A stretch of 32,392 bases of DNA from Synechococcus sp. AG-673-A03 (GCA_003211275.1 QCTE01000018.1:1-32392), one strand, 5' to 3'. Shown: positions 1-6,943, counted from the stretch's first letter. A program made the numbers and translations. Notes: generated from the sequence alone by a model not told the origin.

Positions 1-62
1 AAGGTATGCAGTTGTTGTGATTTTCGCCTGAACAGATAGAGGCCAAGACCACAAATGAACAT
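1..62 (-). CDS. Possible 5' end of a small membrane protein (partial)
   Basis: An ATG at 62 on the minus strand opens a frame that runs off the left edge of the window. The visible residues begin MFICGLGLYLFRRK, a short hydrophobic stretch followed by basic residues, as in a membrane anchor with a cytoplasmic tail. Only about 20 residues are visible and no ribosome binding site stands out, so this is a weak call. It could equally be chance. Confidence 0.2.
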   Translation of the reverse strand, partial: MFICGLGLYLFRRKSQQLHT

Positions 63-192
63 CGACCCCGTCCGATAGCGGTGGAACTAGCGGGGCATGT
101 CTCGTTGCGCGTGTTCGGTCCCTTGGCGGGTTTCACCGTCACGGACAGGTCAGCTGGCTGGCGATGGTTTCCTCATCTATAAAAGCTCACCA

Positions 193-363
193 ATGTCAAC
201 TGAAATCCGCAACTGGGATGTAGTCGCCAAAGCGTTAGAAGCAGCTGGTGACACGTCAAGCCAGATGTATGTCCGCGCCAAAGCATTGGCACTCGGCAAG
301 CTTGATCCAATGCCCACCAGCTTCCCTGAAGCTCCGTACAGCATTTCAGCTGTAGCTGGCTGA
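193..363 (+). CDS. Small hypothetical protein (56 aa)
   Basis: The frame is open further upstream, but the residues before 193 look non-coding (Cys/Arg/Ser mixture). From ATG 193 the protein MSTEIRNWDVVAKALEAAGD... is balanced and soluble, with an Ala-rich amphipathic first half and a Pro-rich tail (LDPMPTSFPEAPYS). I do not recognise a family. It lies 53 bp upstream of the Hli gene on the same strand, so the two may be co-transcribed and share stress regulation; that is inference from position only. Confidence 0.55.
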   Translation: MSTEIRNWDVVAKALEAAGDTSSQMYVRAKALALGKLDPMPTSFPEAPYSISAVAG

Positions 364-416
364 TCACAGCAGACCAAAGCCTCGCAAATGTGAGGCTCAC
401 CAACTCAATGAAAGAC

Positions 417-566
417 ATGACTACTTCAACTCAAATTCAAACACGATTCGGCTTCAGCAACTTCGCCGAGACCTGGAATGGTCGTCTAGCAATGCTGGGC
501 TTTGTCATTGGCCTTGGCACAGAGCTGGTCACCGGCCAGGGAATCCTCAGTCAGATTGGTTTCTGA
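417..566 (+). CDS. hli: High-light-inducible protein (Hli/Scp, single-helix LHC-like)
   Basis: This is a 49-aa protein. It carries the chlorophyll-binding signature of the light-harvesting superfamily, E-T-W-N-G-R-L-A-M-L-G-F (E18 to F29), within its one predicted membrane helix (about residues 22-40). Hli proteins sit in the thylakoid membrane, bind chlorophyll and carotenoid, and protect photosystem assembly and chlorophyll turnover under high light or nutrient stress. An in-frame ATG at 408 would add Met-Lys-Asp; I chose 417 because homologues usually start with MT or MS. The protein is of normal Hli length. A G/C hairpin begins at its stop codon. Confidence 0.93.
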   Translation: MTTSTQIQTRFGFSNFAETWNGRLAMLGFVIGLGTELVTGQGILSQIGF

Positions 567-588
567 CCCTGTTCGATCAGGGGCTCAG
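563..588 (+). terminator. Weak hairpin after hli
   Basis: CTGACCCTG (563-571) can pair with CAGGG-GC-TCAG (578-588) around a 6-nt loop, with a 2-nt bulge. It begins at the hli stop codon. No clear T run follows, so it may be a processing or stability hairpin rather than an intrinsic terminator. Confidence 0.35.
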
Positions 589-768
589 TTATGAAGAATT
601 TTCCCGCGGGTGCCCATGCCGAATAACCAGCCATGTTATCGCGTCGCTCCACTCGGTTAATTTGTAACTCTGACCACTTGATCGGCGTCGTTTGATGTTG
701 TCGTGGAACTGATTGTTGCTCTGGCGACACCTGCCTCTGACAAATCAAGCTTGCCGTCTCATTATGTG

Positions 769-966
769 TTATGGATTTTGGGAAGCCTCGATCGGCATTG
801 GAGACTCCATGGGTATTTGCCTGATCCCGTCCTTGGCTGCATCTGCAGTAATGAAGCCACCAATGATCACAACCGCCAAGCAGCTCAGACCACTAAATAC
901 TCCAACCGCTGTGATTGCAGCGGTTATTTGATCGCCTGTGTTCCCTGGATCAGTGCTTGGAACCAT
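769..966 (-). CDS. Possible small single-span membrane protein (65 aa)
   Basis: The protein begins MVPSTDPGNTGDQITAA. A clear hydrophobic span follows (about residues 15-38, ITAVGVFSGLSCLAVVIIGG), then a short polar tail rich in Pro and Met. A TTG directly upstream at 969 is an alternative start, and an AGGAG lies about 13 nt upstream of that TTG. No family recognised. Frames on the other strand here look non-coding (Cys/Arg/Ser mixtures). Real-gene status is moderate at best. Confidence 0.4.
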   Translation of the reverse strand: MVPSTDPGNTGDQITAAITAVGVFSGLSCLAVVIIGGFITADAAKDGIRQIPMESPMPIEASQNP

Positions 967-1096
967 CAAGTGAATTCATCTACTCCTGTTCTGGCTGTCG
1001 ACGATCCCCGTAGCAAGAAATCAACAGATTCCCTCTTGCTTCAAAAGAAATCGGCATGTTCGATATCGATCGACCACCAGTCTGGCAAAGGTTCTT

Positions 1097-1345
1097 CTAG
1101 GCGAGGGAGCTTTTTGCTGATCTGAGTGACAAGCGACCACCAGAAAGTGAATTATGCAAAAGATCTGAGACGTAGCGCCTACCGGCTTTTTGAGCTTCTT
1201 GAATTGACTTGAAATTGCCAACAAAGTCGTAGTCGGAACCATCAATTGTTGCCGTGACTGCGTATAGGCCTTTAGTTACCTTTTGGACGCTCCAGCGCAA
1301 GAAGCAGGCTGGAGTTTTCTTGGATGCATTCATGCTCGTCTCCAT
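1097..1345 (-). CDS. Small hypothetical protein (82 aa)
   Basis: The frame starts METSMNASKKTPACF and continues through a compact, beta-rich stretch (LRWSVQKVTKGLYAVTATIDG, then YDFVGNFKSIQEAQKAGR) to a basic C-terminus. Alternation of hydrophobic and polar residues and a helix with Ala/Lys/Arg suggest a folded domain. The frame is open upstream to 1405, but those residues look unstructured; ATG 1333 is another possible start. No membrane segment or signal peptide. Family not recognised; orphan proteins of this size are frequent in marine Synechococcus. Confidence 0.55.
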   Translation of the reverse strand: METSMNASKKTPACFLRWSVQKVTKGLYAVTATIDGSDYDFVGNFKSIQEAQKAGRRYVSDLLHNSLSGGRLSLRSAKSSLA

Positions 1346-1420
1346 TTCGTGTGTCGAACTTATGCTTGTCCAAATCCATAAGTGGAAAGATTTATCATTT
1401 CGCAATTAGGTATTTATTTT

Positions 1421-1606
1421 TTATTCGGTATTAGGGAGTAATTGGATGCATGCTGTTCTTGTGTTGTGCTTTCGTAGAGATCGTTTAAGCGATGCATTCA
1501 GCATCAGGCCCGCGCGGTTTTTGGCAGCATTCACCATGGATTTCCCGGAAAAGCCATTCCAATGAGTATTTTCTCTTATGAGTGAATTTCTAGGTAGTTT
1601 ATTCAT
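1421..1606 (-). CDS. Small basic hypothetical protein (61 aa)
   Basis: The protein starts MNKLPRNSLIRENTHWNG. It is strongly basic, with a central Ala/Asn/Lys/Arg helix-like part (SMVNAAKNRAGLMLNASLKR), and might bind nucleic acid or another acidic partner. A GTG at 1612 would add two residues. No ribosome binding site is obvious. The smooth residue composition is the only support; no family recognised. Confidence 0.4.
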   Translation of the reverse strand: MNKLPRNSLIRENTHWNGFSGKSMVNAAKNRAGLMLNASLKRSLRKHNTRTACIQLLPNTE

Positions 1607-1670
1607 CGACACAAATTAATTGACTTTCCTGTGCAGCGCCTCCTATAGAGCTCTCACTCGGTAGCCAAGC

Positions 1671-1847
1671 ATGTACGAATTGAAGAAAGAGTCCCTTCAA
1701 AGTTCTATCACTGAAAGATGGGATGCACTCGAAGAGTATTTTGTCTGCATTACAGAATGCGATTTAAATGATAAAAATTGCATTACTAGCTGCCTTGTTA
1801 CTCATTTGAATATTGATGATGGATCAGTAAGTACCGTTTCGGCTTAG
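1671..1847 (+). CDS. Small cysteine-containing hypothetical protein (58 aa)
   Basis: The ATG at 1671 opens MYELKKESLQSSITERWD and continues through ALEEYFVCITECDLND to a TAG at 1845-1847. Four cysteines (C26, C30, C37, C41) form two C-x3-C pairs separated by six residues. This suggests a helical hairpin held by disulfides or a small metal-binding site. A hairpin plus T5 follows within 10 bp of the stop, which supports a short monocistronic gene. No family recognised. Confidence 0.6.
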   Translation: MYELKKESLQSSITERWDALEEYFVCITECDLNDKNCITSCLVTHLNIDDGSVSTVSA

Positions 1848-1855
1848 ACCGTATG

Positions 1856-1879
1856 CCCTCGCAAGGAGCGCGGGTTTTT
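1856..1879 (+). terminator. Intrinsic terminator after the 58-aa gene
   Basis: CCCTCGC (1856-1862) pairs with GCGCGGG (1868-1874), with one mismatch, around a 5-nt loop, followed by TTTTT. It lies 8 bp after the stop codon of the small Cys protein. Confidence 0.6.
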
Positions 1880-1896
1880 GCTTGCCTGCGTGAACT

Positions 1897-1966
1897 GCTG
1901 GAAGTGATGCTCGTCTAGGCGGTGACCCGAAGTAATCCTGATCAGAGCCCCTAAGTCACTTCCAGC
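1897..1966. repeat. 11-bp perfect inverted repeat, arms 48 nt apart
   Basis: GCTGGAAGTGA (1897-1907) is repeated as its exact reverse complement TCACTTCCAGC (1956-1966). The site lies between the terminator of the small Cys gene and the left end of the putative integrated element. It could be a recombination or regulator site, or fold as a long-loop RNA stem. Confidence 0.6.
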
Positions 1967-1987
1967 CAAGTTAACTTTGCATCGGTG

Positions 1988-2042
1988 TTTTCACAGCCTT
2001 GAGCCATTAATAAATCGATGGGCTTATTAGAGCCTGTGAAAA
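1988..2042. repeat. 9-bp inverted repeat at the 3' end of the accessory ORF chain
   Basis: TTTTCACAG (1988-1996) and CTGTGAAAA (2034-2042) are exact reverse complements. A TTAATAA/TTATTA pair lies inside. The right arm overlaps the last codons of the minus-strand ORF ending at 2027. It could be a terminator-like structure for that chain or an element-end repeat. Confidence 0.5.
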
Positions 2043-2341
2043 GCGCAACAGGGTTCCCCAGGACTAGGCCTTTTCATATCCGGACTGGGAAGTTCCCACG
2101 CGCCATGCCCAACCTCAAATTGCTCTGCGAATGCCTCCTCACTCAGCTTTGCTTGCCAGGTGAGTGCATCTCGCCGTATCCAAGTCGATGGCTCTTCCGG
2201 GATTTGACAGCACACCAGCTCTTCATTTCCTGCATCGCTGAGCAAGTCAACGACGATCGGTGAGTAGCGATGAGTTGCTTCTTCCAGCTCTCCTTTTTCG
2301 GAACGCTGCTCAATGGATTGCCTGGCCTGAAATCGATTCAT
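2027..2341 (-). CDS. Hypothetical accessory protein of the putative integrated element (104 aa)
   Basis: The ATG at 2341 overlaps the stop codon of the upstream ORF (TGATG arrangement), which implies translational coupling. The protein begins MNRFQARQSIEQRSEKGELE and is charged and soluble, with a central beta-like part (YSPIVVDLLSDAGNEELVCC) and a Pro/Ser tail. No domain recognised. Its place in a tightly overlapping minus-strand chain downstream of an integrase suggests phage or integrative-element cargo. Confidence 0.5.
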   Translation of the reverse strand: MNRFQARQSIEQRSEKGELEEATHRYSPIVVDLLSDAGNEELVCCQIPEEPSTWIRRDALTWQAKLSEEAFAEQFEVGHGAWELPSPDMKRPSPGEPCCAFHRL

Positions 2342-2709
2342 CAATGTGCTCCAGGCTTCTGCCCTGCCCCTAAACCAACCAGCTCGTTTAGGAGACGGAT
2401 TGCGCCAATCGCATTGCTCTCACTTGCTGCTGCAACAGCATCAGTGGCGATCTGCTCCAGCATCTGCACCTTGCTGGCGAGCATGTCAACCCAGTCAATA
2501 TCGCTGAGGTGAGCCTTCACCAGATCCTTTGCTTCGCGGACGTATCGGGAAGCTTGTTCTGAAGTCAGCCCCCATGAATTCGTCACATGGTGCATTAGCT
2601 GTCGTTGAGATAACCCCTTCACAATCAGATTGGCCAGATCCTGGGTTGGTGAAGCGCTGGGGCTGAAGGATGCCCTCCCTGATCCACTCCTTTGCGGCGG
2701 TGACACCAT
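2341..2709 (-). CDS. Phage-like helical protein, possibly terminase-small-subunit-like (122 aa)
   Basis: After a Ser/Pro-rich start, residues about 24-60 (DLANLIVKGLSQRQLMHHV, then TSEQASRYVREAKDLV) look like a DNA-binding helix-turn-helix. A long helix follows, with an Ala-rich end (TDAVAAASESNAIGAIRLL). This layout recalls small terminase subunits and similar phage proteins; it is a resemblance, not an identification. The first ~80 residues overlap an alternative frame starting at 2743 that is coupled to the next gene upstream. The true N-terminus may therefore lie in that other frame, joined by a frameshift. The stop overlaps the next start at 2341. Confidence 0.5.
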   Translation of the reverse strand: MVSPPQRSGSGRASFSPSASPTQDLANLIVKGLSQRQLMHHVTNSWGLTSEQASRYVREAKDLVKAHLSDIDWVDMLASKVQMLEQIATDAVAAASESNAIGAIRLLNELVGLGAGQKPGAH

Positions 2710-2743
2710 CAGCGCGGTAATCGCGCAGTGTGAGTGTGGTCAT
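2495..2743 (-). CDS. Overlapping small ORF, possibly the original N-terminus of the gene ending at 2341
   Basis: The ATG at 2743 overlaps the TGA of the gene at 2740-2991 (ATGA), as expected for a coupled gene. The first ~30 residues (MTTLTLRDYRADGVTAAKEW) look protein-like, but the later part becomes Ser/Pro/Arg-rich and unconvincing, whereas the frame starting at 2709 looks convincing from there on. The simplest reading is one gene from 2743 to 2341 broken by a frameshift around 2640-2660. Alternatively these are two overlapping genes. Confidence 0.35.
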   Translation of the reverse strand: MTTLTLRDYRADGVTAAKEWIREGILQPQRFTNPGSGQSDCEGVISTTANAPCDEFMGADFRTSFPIRPRSKGSGEGSPQRY

Positions 2744-2991
2744 GCCTCACCCCCATCCATCGTTTCGGTGGCAGAGGGATCGACGCGAGTGAACTTGCTG
2801 AATGCAAGATCAGTCGGCTCCGGGAACCAACGCATTGCGGCGGCAGTGGTCGTTCCTTGGAATCGATAGTGCTCGCCAGCCTTGAACGGACTGTTTTTAA
2901 CTTTCTGCAGTTTCAGCAGAAGTTTTTGAGAGATGCCGATAGCCTGCGCCACTTGCACAGTGCTCAGCGTCTCGCGGACGCCCGTTGACAT
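2740..2991 (-). CDS. Putative small HTH/excisionase-like protein (83 aa)
   Basis: The protein starts MSTGVRETLSTVQVAQAIGI. The segment at about residues 9-32 has helix-turn-helix spacing: TVQVAQAIGIS, then a Leu/Lys-rich recognition-like helix. The middle (FKAGEHYRFQ) resembles the wing of excisionase/MerR-type small DNA-binding proteins, and the tail is acidic. It is the first gene of a chain of overlapping minus-strand ORFs and lies about 500 bp downstream of the integrase, where excisionases or regulators are often found. The function is inferred from shape and place only. Confidence 0.5.
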   Translation of the reverse strand: MSTGVRETLSTVQVAQAIGISQKLLLKLQKVKNSPFKAGEHYRFQGTTTAAAMRWFPEPTDLAFSKFTRVDPSATETMDGGEA

Positions 2992-3506
2992 TGGTGGTTC
3001 GAGTCGGTGTTAGCCGCCTAGACGCATATCTTTGAATCTGATTTCCGTTTTTGGGATCAAGTAGTTCCCGCTGCAGCACTTGATAGAAGCCAAGTATTTG
3101 CTGGCCTTCCTTCATTCTTGTGCGGCGGTTCTTGAGTCCAAGCTCAGGGGGATAATGGGTTTCACTTTTTCCGACATGGCATTTCTCGAAATCCATGCCC
3201 TGAGCAATCGCCGACCTGACAATCACCGTGGCCCCTCCTAAGGCTGTTCCCTTGGGTGCAGTCAATAGCGATCGAGTAATGATCGTCAAATTGAACGGAA
3301 TCAAGTCAAAGATGCATTCTGGGCTGACAATCCACCAGGGACGCGAACGGGGCTTGCCTGATCTCTTGATACAAGCTAATCTACACAGCTCAGCGCAAGT
3401 CTGCAAGAGATCTGGTCAAGCAGGATCACAAATAAGTCGAGGAGAGGATTCTCAGAGAACACCATTAGCATCTTGAAAATATATTCTCGGGGCAATGTCT
3501 GGCGCG
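2992..3506. other. 515-bp gap between integrase and accessory chain
   Basis: No confident gene. The best candidate is a minus-strand frame from an ATG at 3196 to 2897 (MDFEKCHVGKSETHYPPELG...). It would overlap the 5' end of the gene at 2740-2991 by 95 bp and has no recognisable domain. Otherwise I see nothing here. Confidence 0.4.
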
Positions 3507-4730
3507 TTAGCCAGAAACGGCACTCGCAAATGCGGCCGCAGTTGTTTGCTCTGACTCCCAGCGATAAGCCCTGCCGTGGGCTTCGATGTTGTGCCCCATG
3601 GCTGCACAAATTGCGCCCAGTTCGATCTTCTGCCGGTGGCAGCGCAAACTGAATGTGTCCCTGAACGAATAGGTGCGCAGCCACTCTCCGCGCTCTTCGC
3701 AGACCTGCTTCAGTTGCTTCCACTCGGGCTGGCGCTTCAGGAACACCTCGCAGTGGTGGCCATCCAGCTTCCGGGGTTCACCGTCGTTCCCCAGAGGGAG
3801 CTCCAACAGACCGGCATGAAAGAGCTCAACGATATTCCACTTGATCGCGGATCCATCGGTGTCACGCAGCCAGCAGGGCTCCAGTTGTCGTTGCTGGGTC
3901 AGGCTCCCGCCGCAGGTCTTCTCATAGGTGCACCAGACGCCAAGGCTTCCGTCTTCGCGGGTGTTGGGGGTCAGGTGTTGGAGTTCGATCGGCCTCAAGC
4001 CGAACAGGGCCATGATCCGCAGCACGCTTGCCCAGCGAGGGTTCCTGCTGGCGATCCCATCAATCAGGAAGATCAGTTCGCTGTCGCTGAGAGTGGCCTT
4101 GCGGCGTTTCTTAGCTGGCTTGCCCCGCAGCTCCTTGATGTCGATAGAAGTGATCTGCCAGGACTTGGTAGCGCCAAATCTCGAGATCGCGTGATCAGTC
4201 AGATTGCGCAGAGCGATGCAGCAGGCAGCTCGAGATGGAGCCATTCCTGACCATTTGGCCAGTGTTCCCTTGAGCAGGCTGTGACCATCTGAGGCCTTTC
4301 CGGCCTCAATCAGGCGCAAGGCTTCCTCCACATAGGGCAGATAGTTGTCCCGCCAGGTGTTTGCGCGGATCTCGTTCCGGTGATTCATCAGAACGTCCCT
4401 GAGCCCGTCAGCAACGGCTGGCCAGTCCAGTTCGCGACGCATGGTGGTGCTGCCGACCTGGCTCATGGTGATCGCAGCCATCAGGGAATCGGTCTTCCCT
4501 TCGAGCAGGGCCTTCGCAGCGCGATTGATCAGAAGGGTCGCTTTGTTCACGTTTCCTTGCTCCCAGAGCATCGGGAGGCGGGCTGCTTGGGATTTGCCGC
4601 TTTTTGGCCTGAAACGCAGTTGGATCTTGGTTCCTGCATTGTTCACAGTGAACCCTTGCAATCCATCAGCAGTTCTGATAGCGGCGCGGAAATTGGCTTC
4701 CCAGGGCACACCTTTGTTAATGCTGGGCAT
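3507..4730 (-). CDS. int: Tyrosine recombinase (phage-type integrase)
   Basis: This 407-aa protein has the integrase layout: an N-terminal DNA-binding region, a core-binding helical region (about 100-190) and a C-terminal catalytic domain (about 210-400). Visible catalytic landmarks are R246 in FGLRPIEL (box I), R357 in YSFRDTF (box II), H380 in AAMGH, and the nucleophile Y389 in GRAYRW. Box II differs from the usual HxLRH: the first His is replaced by Tyr/Ser and the second by Asp. The enzyme would integrate or excise a mobile element by strand exchange at att sites. No tRNA gene, the usual att target, is visible nearby, so the boundaries are unknown. Three GCGTGACA repeats precede the gene. 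The frame is intact and at full length. Confidence 0.88.
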   Translation of the reverse strand: MPSINKGVPWEANFRAAIRTADGLQGFTVNNAGTKIQLRFRPKSGKSQAARLPMLWEQGNVNKATLLINRAAKALLEGKTDSLMAAITMSQVGSTTMRRELDWPAVADGLRDVLMNHRNEIRANTWRDNYLPYVEEALRLIEAGKASDGHSLLKGTLAKWSGMAPSRAACCIALRNLTDHAISRFGATKSWQITSIDIKELRGKPAKKRRKATLSDSELIFLIDGIASRNPRWASVLRIMALFGLRPIELQHLTPNTREDGSLGVWCTYEKTCGGSLTQQRQLEPCWLRDTDGSAIKWNIVELFHAGLLELPLGNDGEPRKLDGHHCEVFLKRQPEWKQLKQVCEERGEWLRTYSFRDTFSLRCHRQKIELGAICAAMGHNIEAHGRAYRWESEQTTAAAFASAVSG

Positions 4731-4747
4731 GAGTCACTTCTAACTTC

Positions 4748-4780
4748 GCGTGACAACAGCGTGACATAAGCGTGACAACA
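4748..4780. repeat. Three direct GCGTGACA repeats with 11-bp period upstream of int
   Basis: Copies start at 4748, 4759 and 4770. The repeat unit is GCGTGACAACA, with the middle copy differing at its last bases. The 11-bp period is about one helical turn, so a protein could bind all copies on one DNA face. An inverted partial copy (TGTCAACGC) and a TGTCATGACA palindrome follow within about 50 bp. This looks like an integrase arm-type site or an operator controlling int. Confidence 0.7.
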
Positions 4781-4879
4781 GGGCAATCTAGATCAACGTG
4801 TGTCAACGCAAGTCCTTGTCATGACAGGAGTTTTGAGTGGTGGCCTGGCATAAGCCACCTGTATCACCCAATTGACTCG

Positions 4880-4899
4880 CGGGGGCTGGAAGGCCCCCG
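4880..4899. other. Strong G/C hairpin
   Basis: CGGGGGC (4880-4886) and GCCCCCG (4893-4899) form a perfect 7-bp stem with a 6-nt loop. No T run lies on either side, so it is not a standard intrinsic terminator. It sits between the integrase promoter region and the next plus-strand gene and may be an insulator hairpin or part of an att region. Confidence 0.5.
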
Positions 4900-5004
4900 T
4901 CAACACTCCTGGGATGCGGATATCAGACCATGGAGCGGCCACTTGAGCTGGGTTCCACTGTCATTTGATGGTGGTCAGGAACCACCAACAGGCAGAGTGT
5001 GGGG

Positions 5005-5229
5005 ATGAATCAGCCAAGTCTTCAAAAACTTCGATCACTCCGACTCGATGCCTTAGCTCGTGACGACAGGGCTGTGGCTGATCTCAACGCTCGAATCTCC
5101 AACTCTCCCGACTATCTGGTGGAGGAGCTGATGAACAAGCATGGGTGGCCTGCCCATGAGGCCCTTTGCGCTGTTCAGCAACTACAGGAGAAAGTTCTTC
5201 GCAACACAACAGAGCAGGCTGCAGCCTGA
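5005..5229 (+). CDS. Conserved-looking small hypothetical protein (74 aa)
   Basis: The start ATG is preceded by GGGG at close spacing. The protein (MNQPSLQKLRSLRLDALARD...) is almost all helical, with two amphipathic helices and a likely turn near NSPDY, then a C-terminal segment ending in TEQAAA. It is soluble with no signal peptide. No family recognised. Codon use is more core-like (NNC/NNG) than in the AT-rich genes downstream, so this may mark the return from the integrated element to host chromosome. Confidence 0.6.
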   Translation: MNQPSLQKLRSLRLDALARDDRAVADLNARISNSPDYLVEELMNKHGWPAHEALCAVQQLQEKVLRNTTEQAAA

Positions 5230-5281
5230 GCCGCGTTGTTGATCATGCTGTTGTGCTCATGGGCTGACGAGCAGATGTCTC

Positions 5282-5410
5282 ATGGATGAGGACACCAGCA
5301 AAACAACAAAAACTGTCTGGTTCTGGGCGATCGGACTGAATTTGATCGCTTGGAGCGGTTATCTCGTTCTGACCAGAGTGATGGGAATCACCTTTGATTC
5401 GGTTCGTTAG
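5282..5410 (+). CDS. Tiny single-span membrane protein (42 aa)
   Basis: The ATG at 5282 opens MDEDTSKTTKTVWFWAIGLN. A hydrophobic span follows at about residues 12-31 (WFWAIGLNLIAWSGYLVL), and the end is VMGITFDSVR. The polar acidic N-terminus and Arg near the far end of the span are typical of small thylakoid or plasma-membrane proteins. No family assigned. Confidence 0.45.
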   Translation: MDEDTSKTTKTVWFWAIGLNLIAWSGYLVLTRVMGITFDSVR

Positions 5411-5533
5411 ATCCGAGCTGATGTTTCGTCTCCTTGGCTCAGAGAGTGAGCAGAAAAGATCGGATGTTTTATCGACCAAGAAGCCGTGTGAAGGGCAAGA
5501 TCAAAGAGATCCAGGCAAGCTTCCTAAGGGTGC

Positions 5534-5875
5534 TCAGAACGTGCGCGGGTAAGGGGGATCCCCAGCCATTTCGACGTTGATCTCTTTGCAGATGTTCATC
5601 CATGCTCCAAGTCCAAAATTCACACCATTCGGACCGTCGATGAAATCCTGGAACTGCTGCGCAGTGATGCCCTCACGGACTTCCCAAATGCAGAACGCAG
5701 GTCCTTCTGGACCAACCGGGCAGAAGCAGTGGTTATAGAAACCATCCTTCAAATTATTTGCGACTGCCTCATCCCAGCCTCCTCCAGGAGCCATGGCTTT
5801 CTGAGCTGTCTCCCACCACTGCTGGGCTTTCCCTGCTCGAAACTCATGGTGAACGTGGAAGAACTTAGAAGCCAT
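5534..5875 (-). CDS. Hypothetical protein, small alpha/beta (ferredoxin-like) type (113 aa)
   Basis: The protein begins MASKFFHVHHEFRAGKAQQW and carries a conserved-looking segment with aromatic and Cys residues (FYNHCFCPVGPEGPAFCIWE) in the middle. The pattern of a beta strand, a helix containing AQQWW, then beta strands resembles dimeric alpha/beta-barrel stress-type proteins. I believe similar proteins occur across marine picocyanobacteria, but no function is known to me. It is monocistronic on the minus strand. The ATG at 5875 gives a sensible N-terminus. Confidence 0.72.
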   Translation of the reverse strand: MASKFFHVHHEFRAGKAQQWWETAQKAMAPGGGWDEAVANNLKDGFYNHCFCPVGPEGPAFCIWEVREGITAQQFQDFIDGPNGVNFGLGAWMNICKEINVEMAGDPPYPRTF

Positions 5876-6613
5876 TAATCGATGTTGAGTGCAGTTCGAT
5901 CATCGCCTCTCTTAGTTGTTGCCCTTGTATCCGAAACTTCTCAAATGATGTTTCATCTCTGGATCGTTGATACTGCAACTCGCAATGAGTCCAAAAGGAT
6001 CGAGAGATGTCCTTTTCTTTTGTTCTCAACTAACCAACGCCAGCTCGCTCGATGCGGGGGGGCGCATCGTGCTGCACTCAGTACGTAGACCTCAGTGATT
6101 TTCGCCAAAATTTAACGATCAAGGTATTGCTGGCTTCATTATTCCCAATTCATTTTTTTATTTTGAAATTAGTTTGTTTTGGACAATAAAAATGAATGCA
6201 CTCAGGCGTATCAAAAGCAAAGTCAAGGCTGAAATGCTCTCAATTTTTGTGGTTTCACTTGAAATTTGCTATTAAGCCTATGGAAGCATCTGAATTGATA
6301 CCACTACTCAATCTTTTTGATGTCTACCCCCCGGATCAGCTGTCTTTGGCCTCTGCTTTTGGACCGGTTAATTTGCAGCTGGGGCCAATTGGGCAGGCAA
6401 AAGCGCGAAATGGTTTGTGATGTCCCTCTCGAATGAACTCACCAATTGGTTCGGCGTGGGCAGTGTGGATTTCCATTTGAATCGTGCCTCTTTACGAGTT
6501 CTAGAGTTGACTCGGGAACAGTCAAGGTGCGATAACAATTTCTCCTCATGCTGCAGTAAAGGGGCTGCTCAAACATTTCAACCACAGAAACCCCAACTTT
6601 TGTCAAACGCTGT
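5876..6613. other. 738-bp stretch without a confident gene
   Basis: There are several short frames, none convincing. An ATG at 6191 gives a 27-aa basic peptide (MNALRRIKSKVKAEMLSIFV...), and an ATG at 6280 gives 46 residues. On the minus strand, a frame from 6630 to 6439 (MPIAVEQRLTKVGVSVVEMF...) overlaps the end of the next gene. The sequence around 6120-6190 is strongly AT-rich. It may hold decayed genes or an untranslated regulatory RNA. Confidence 0.35.
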
Positions 6614-6895
6614 TCAACCGCGATAGGCATGCTGGGACTGGGCCCAGAGCTGCTTCCACTTAGTTGAGTTGGCGATTGGCGCCGGCTTGATGTCCTGAGC
6701 TGTGAATGCCACTGAGGGCTCACAAGGCCATGCTTTTCGATCTGTTGGTAAGCCTCTCTTCATCGCCTTCTTCGCTACACGCAATCCTTTGAAGTGGTAG
6801 CTGTCGTCTAGAACAAGCGCAGAGAATGTGGGCCAATCCACACCTGATCGAGCGAGGAGTGACGAGTGTGGCCTTGAGTCGATCTTTGTAGTCAT
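6614..6895 (-). CDS. Hypothetical protein (93 aa)
   Basis: The frame is open to 7027, but sequence before residue 45 looks non-coding and would overlap the gene at 6944. From ATG 6895 the protein reads MTTKIDSRPHSSLLARSGVD. It then has a compact part with a basic helix (RVAKKAMKRGLPTDRKAWPC) and a Trp/Gln-rich end. Soluble, basic, no known domain. It is divergent from the DUF3764 gene, with about 48 bp between the starts for both promoters. Confidence 0.5.
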   Translation of the reverse strand: MTTKIDSRPHSSLLARSGVDWPTFSALVLDDSYHFKGLRVAKKAMKRGLPTDRKAWPCEPSVAFTAQDIKPAPIANSTKWKQLWAQSQHAYRG

Positions 6896-6943
6896 TGCTG
6901 GGAGTGAATATCCTTTGCCATATGATTCTTTTCCCAGTTGGTG

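Noticed and set aside
703-1125. 140-aa plus-strand ORF
   Set aside because: Rich in Ser/Cys/Asn with no domain-like pattern; it overlaps better minus-strand candidates.
2994-3013. GGTTCGAGTC resembling a tRNA T-loop
   Set aside because: The flanking bases cannot form the T stem, and no anticodon or acceptor arms are found.
3576-4250. 224-aa ORF opposite the integrase
   Set aside because: Antisense shadow of a clear tyrosine recombinase.
6439-6630. Minus-strand frame starting MPIAVEQRLTKVGVSV
   Set aside because: The first half looks plausible, but the end is Cys/Arg/His-rich and it overlaps the gene ending at 6614; not enough support.
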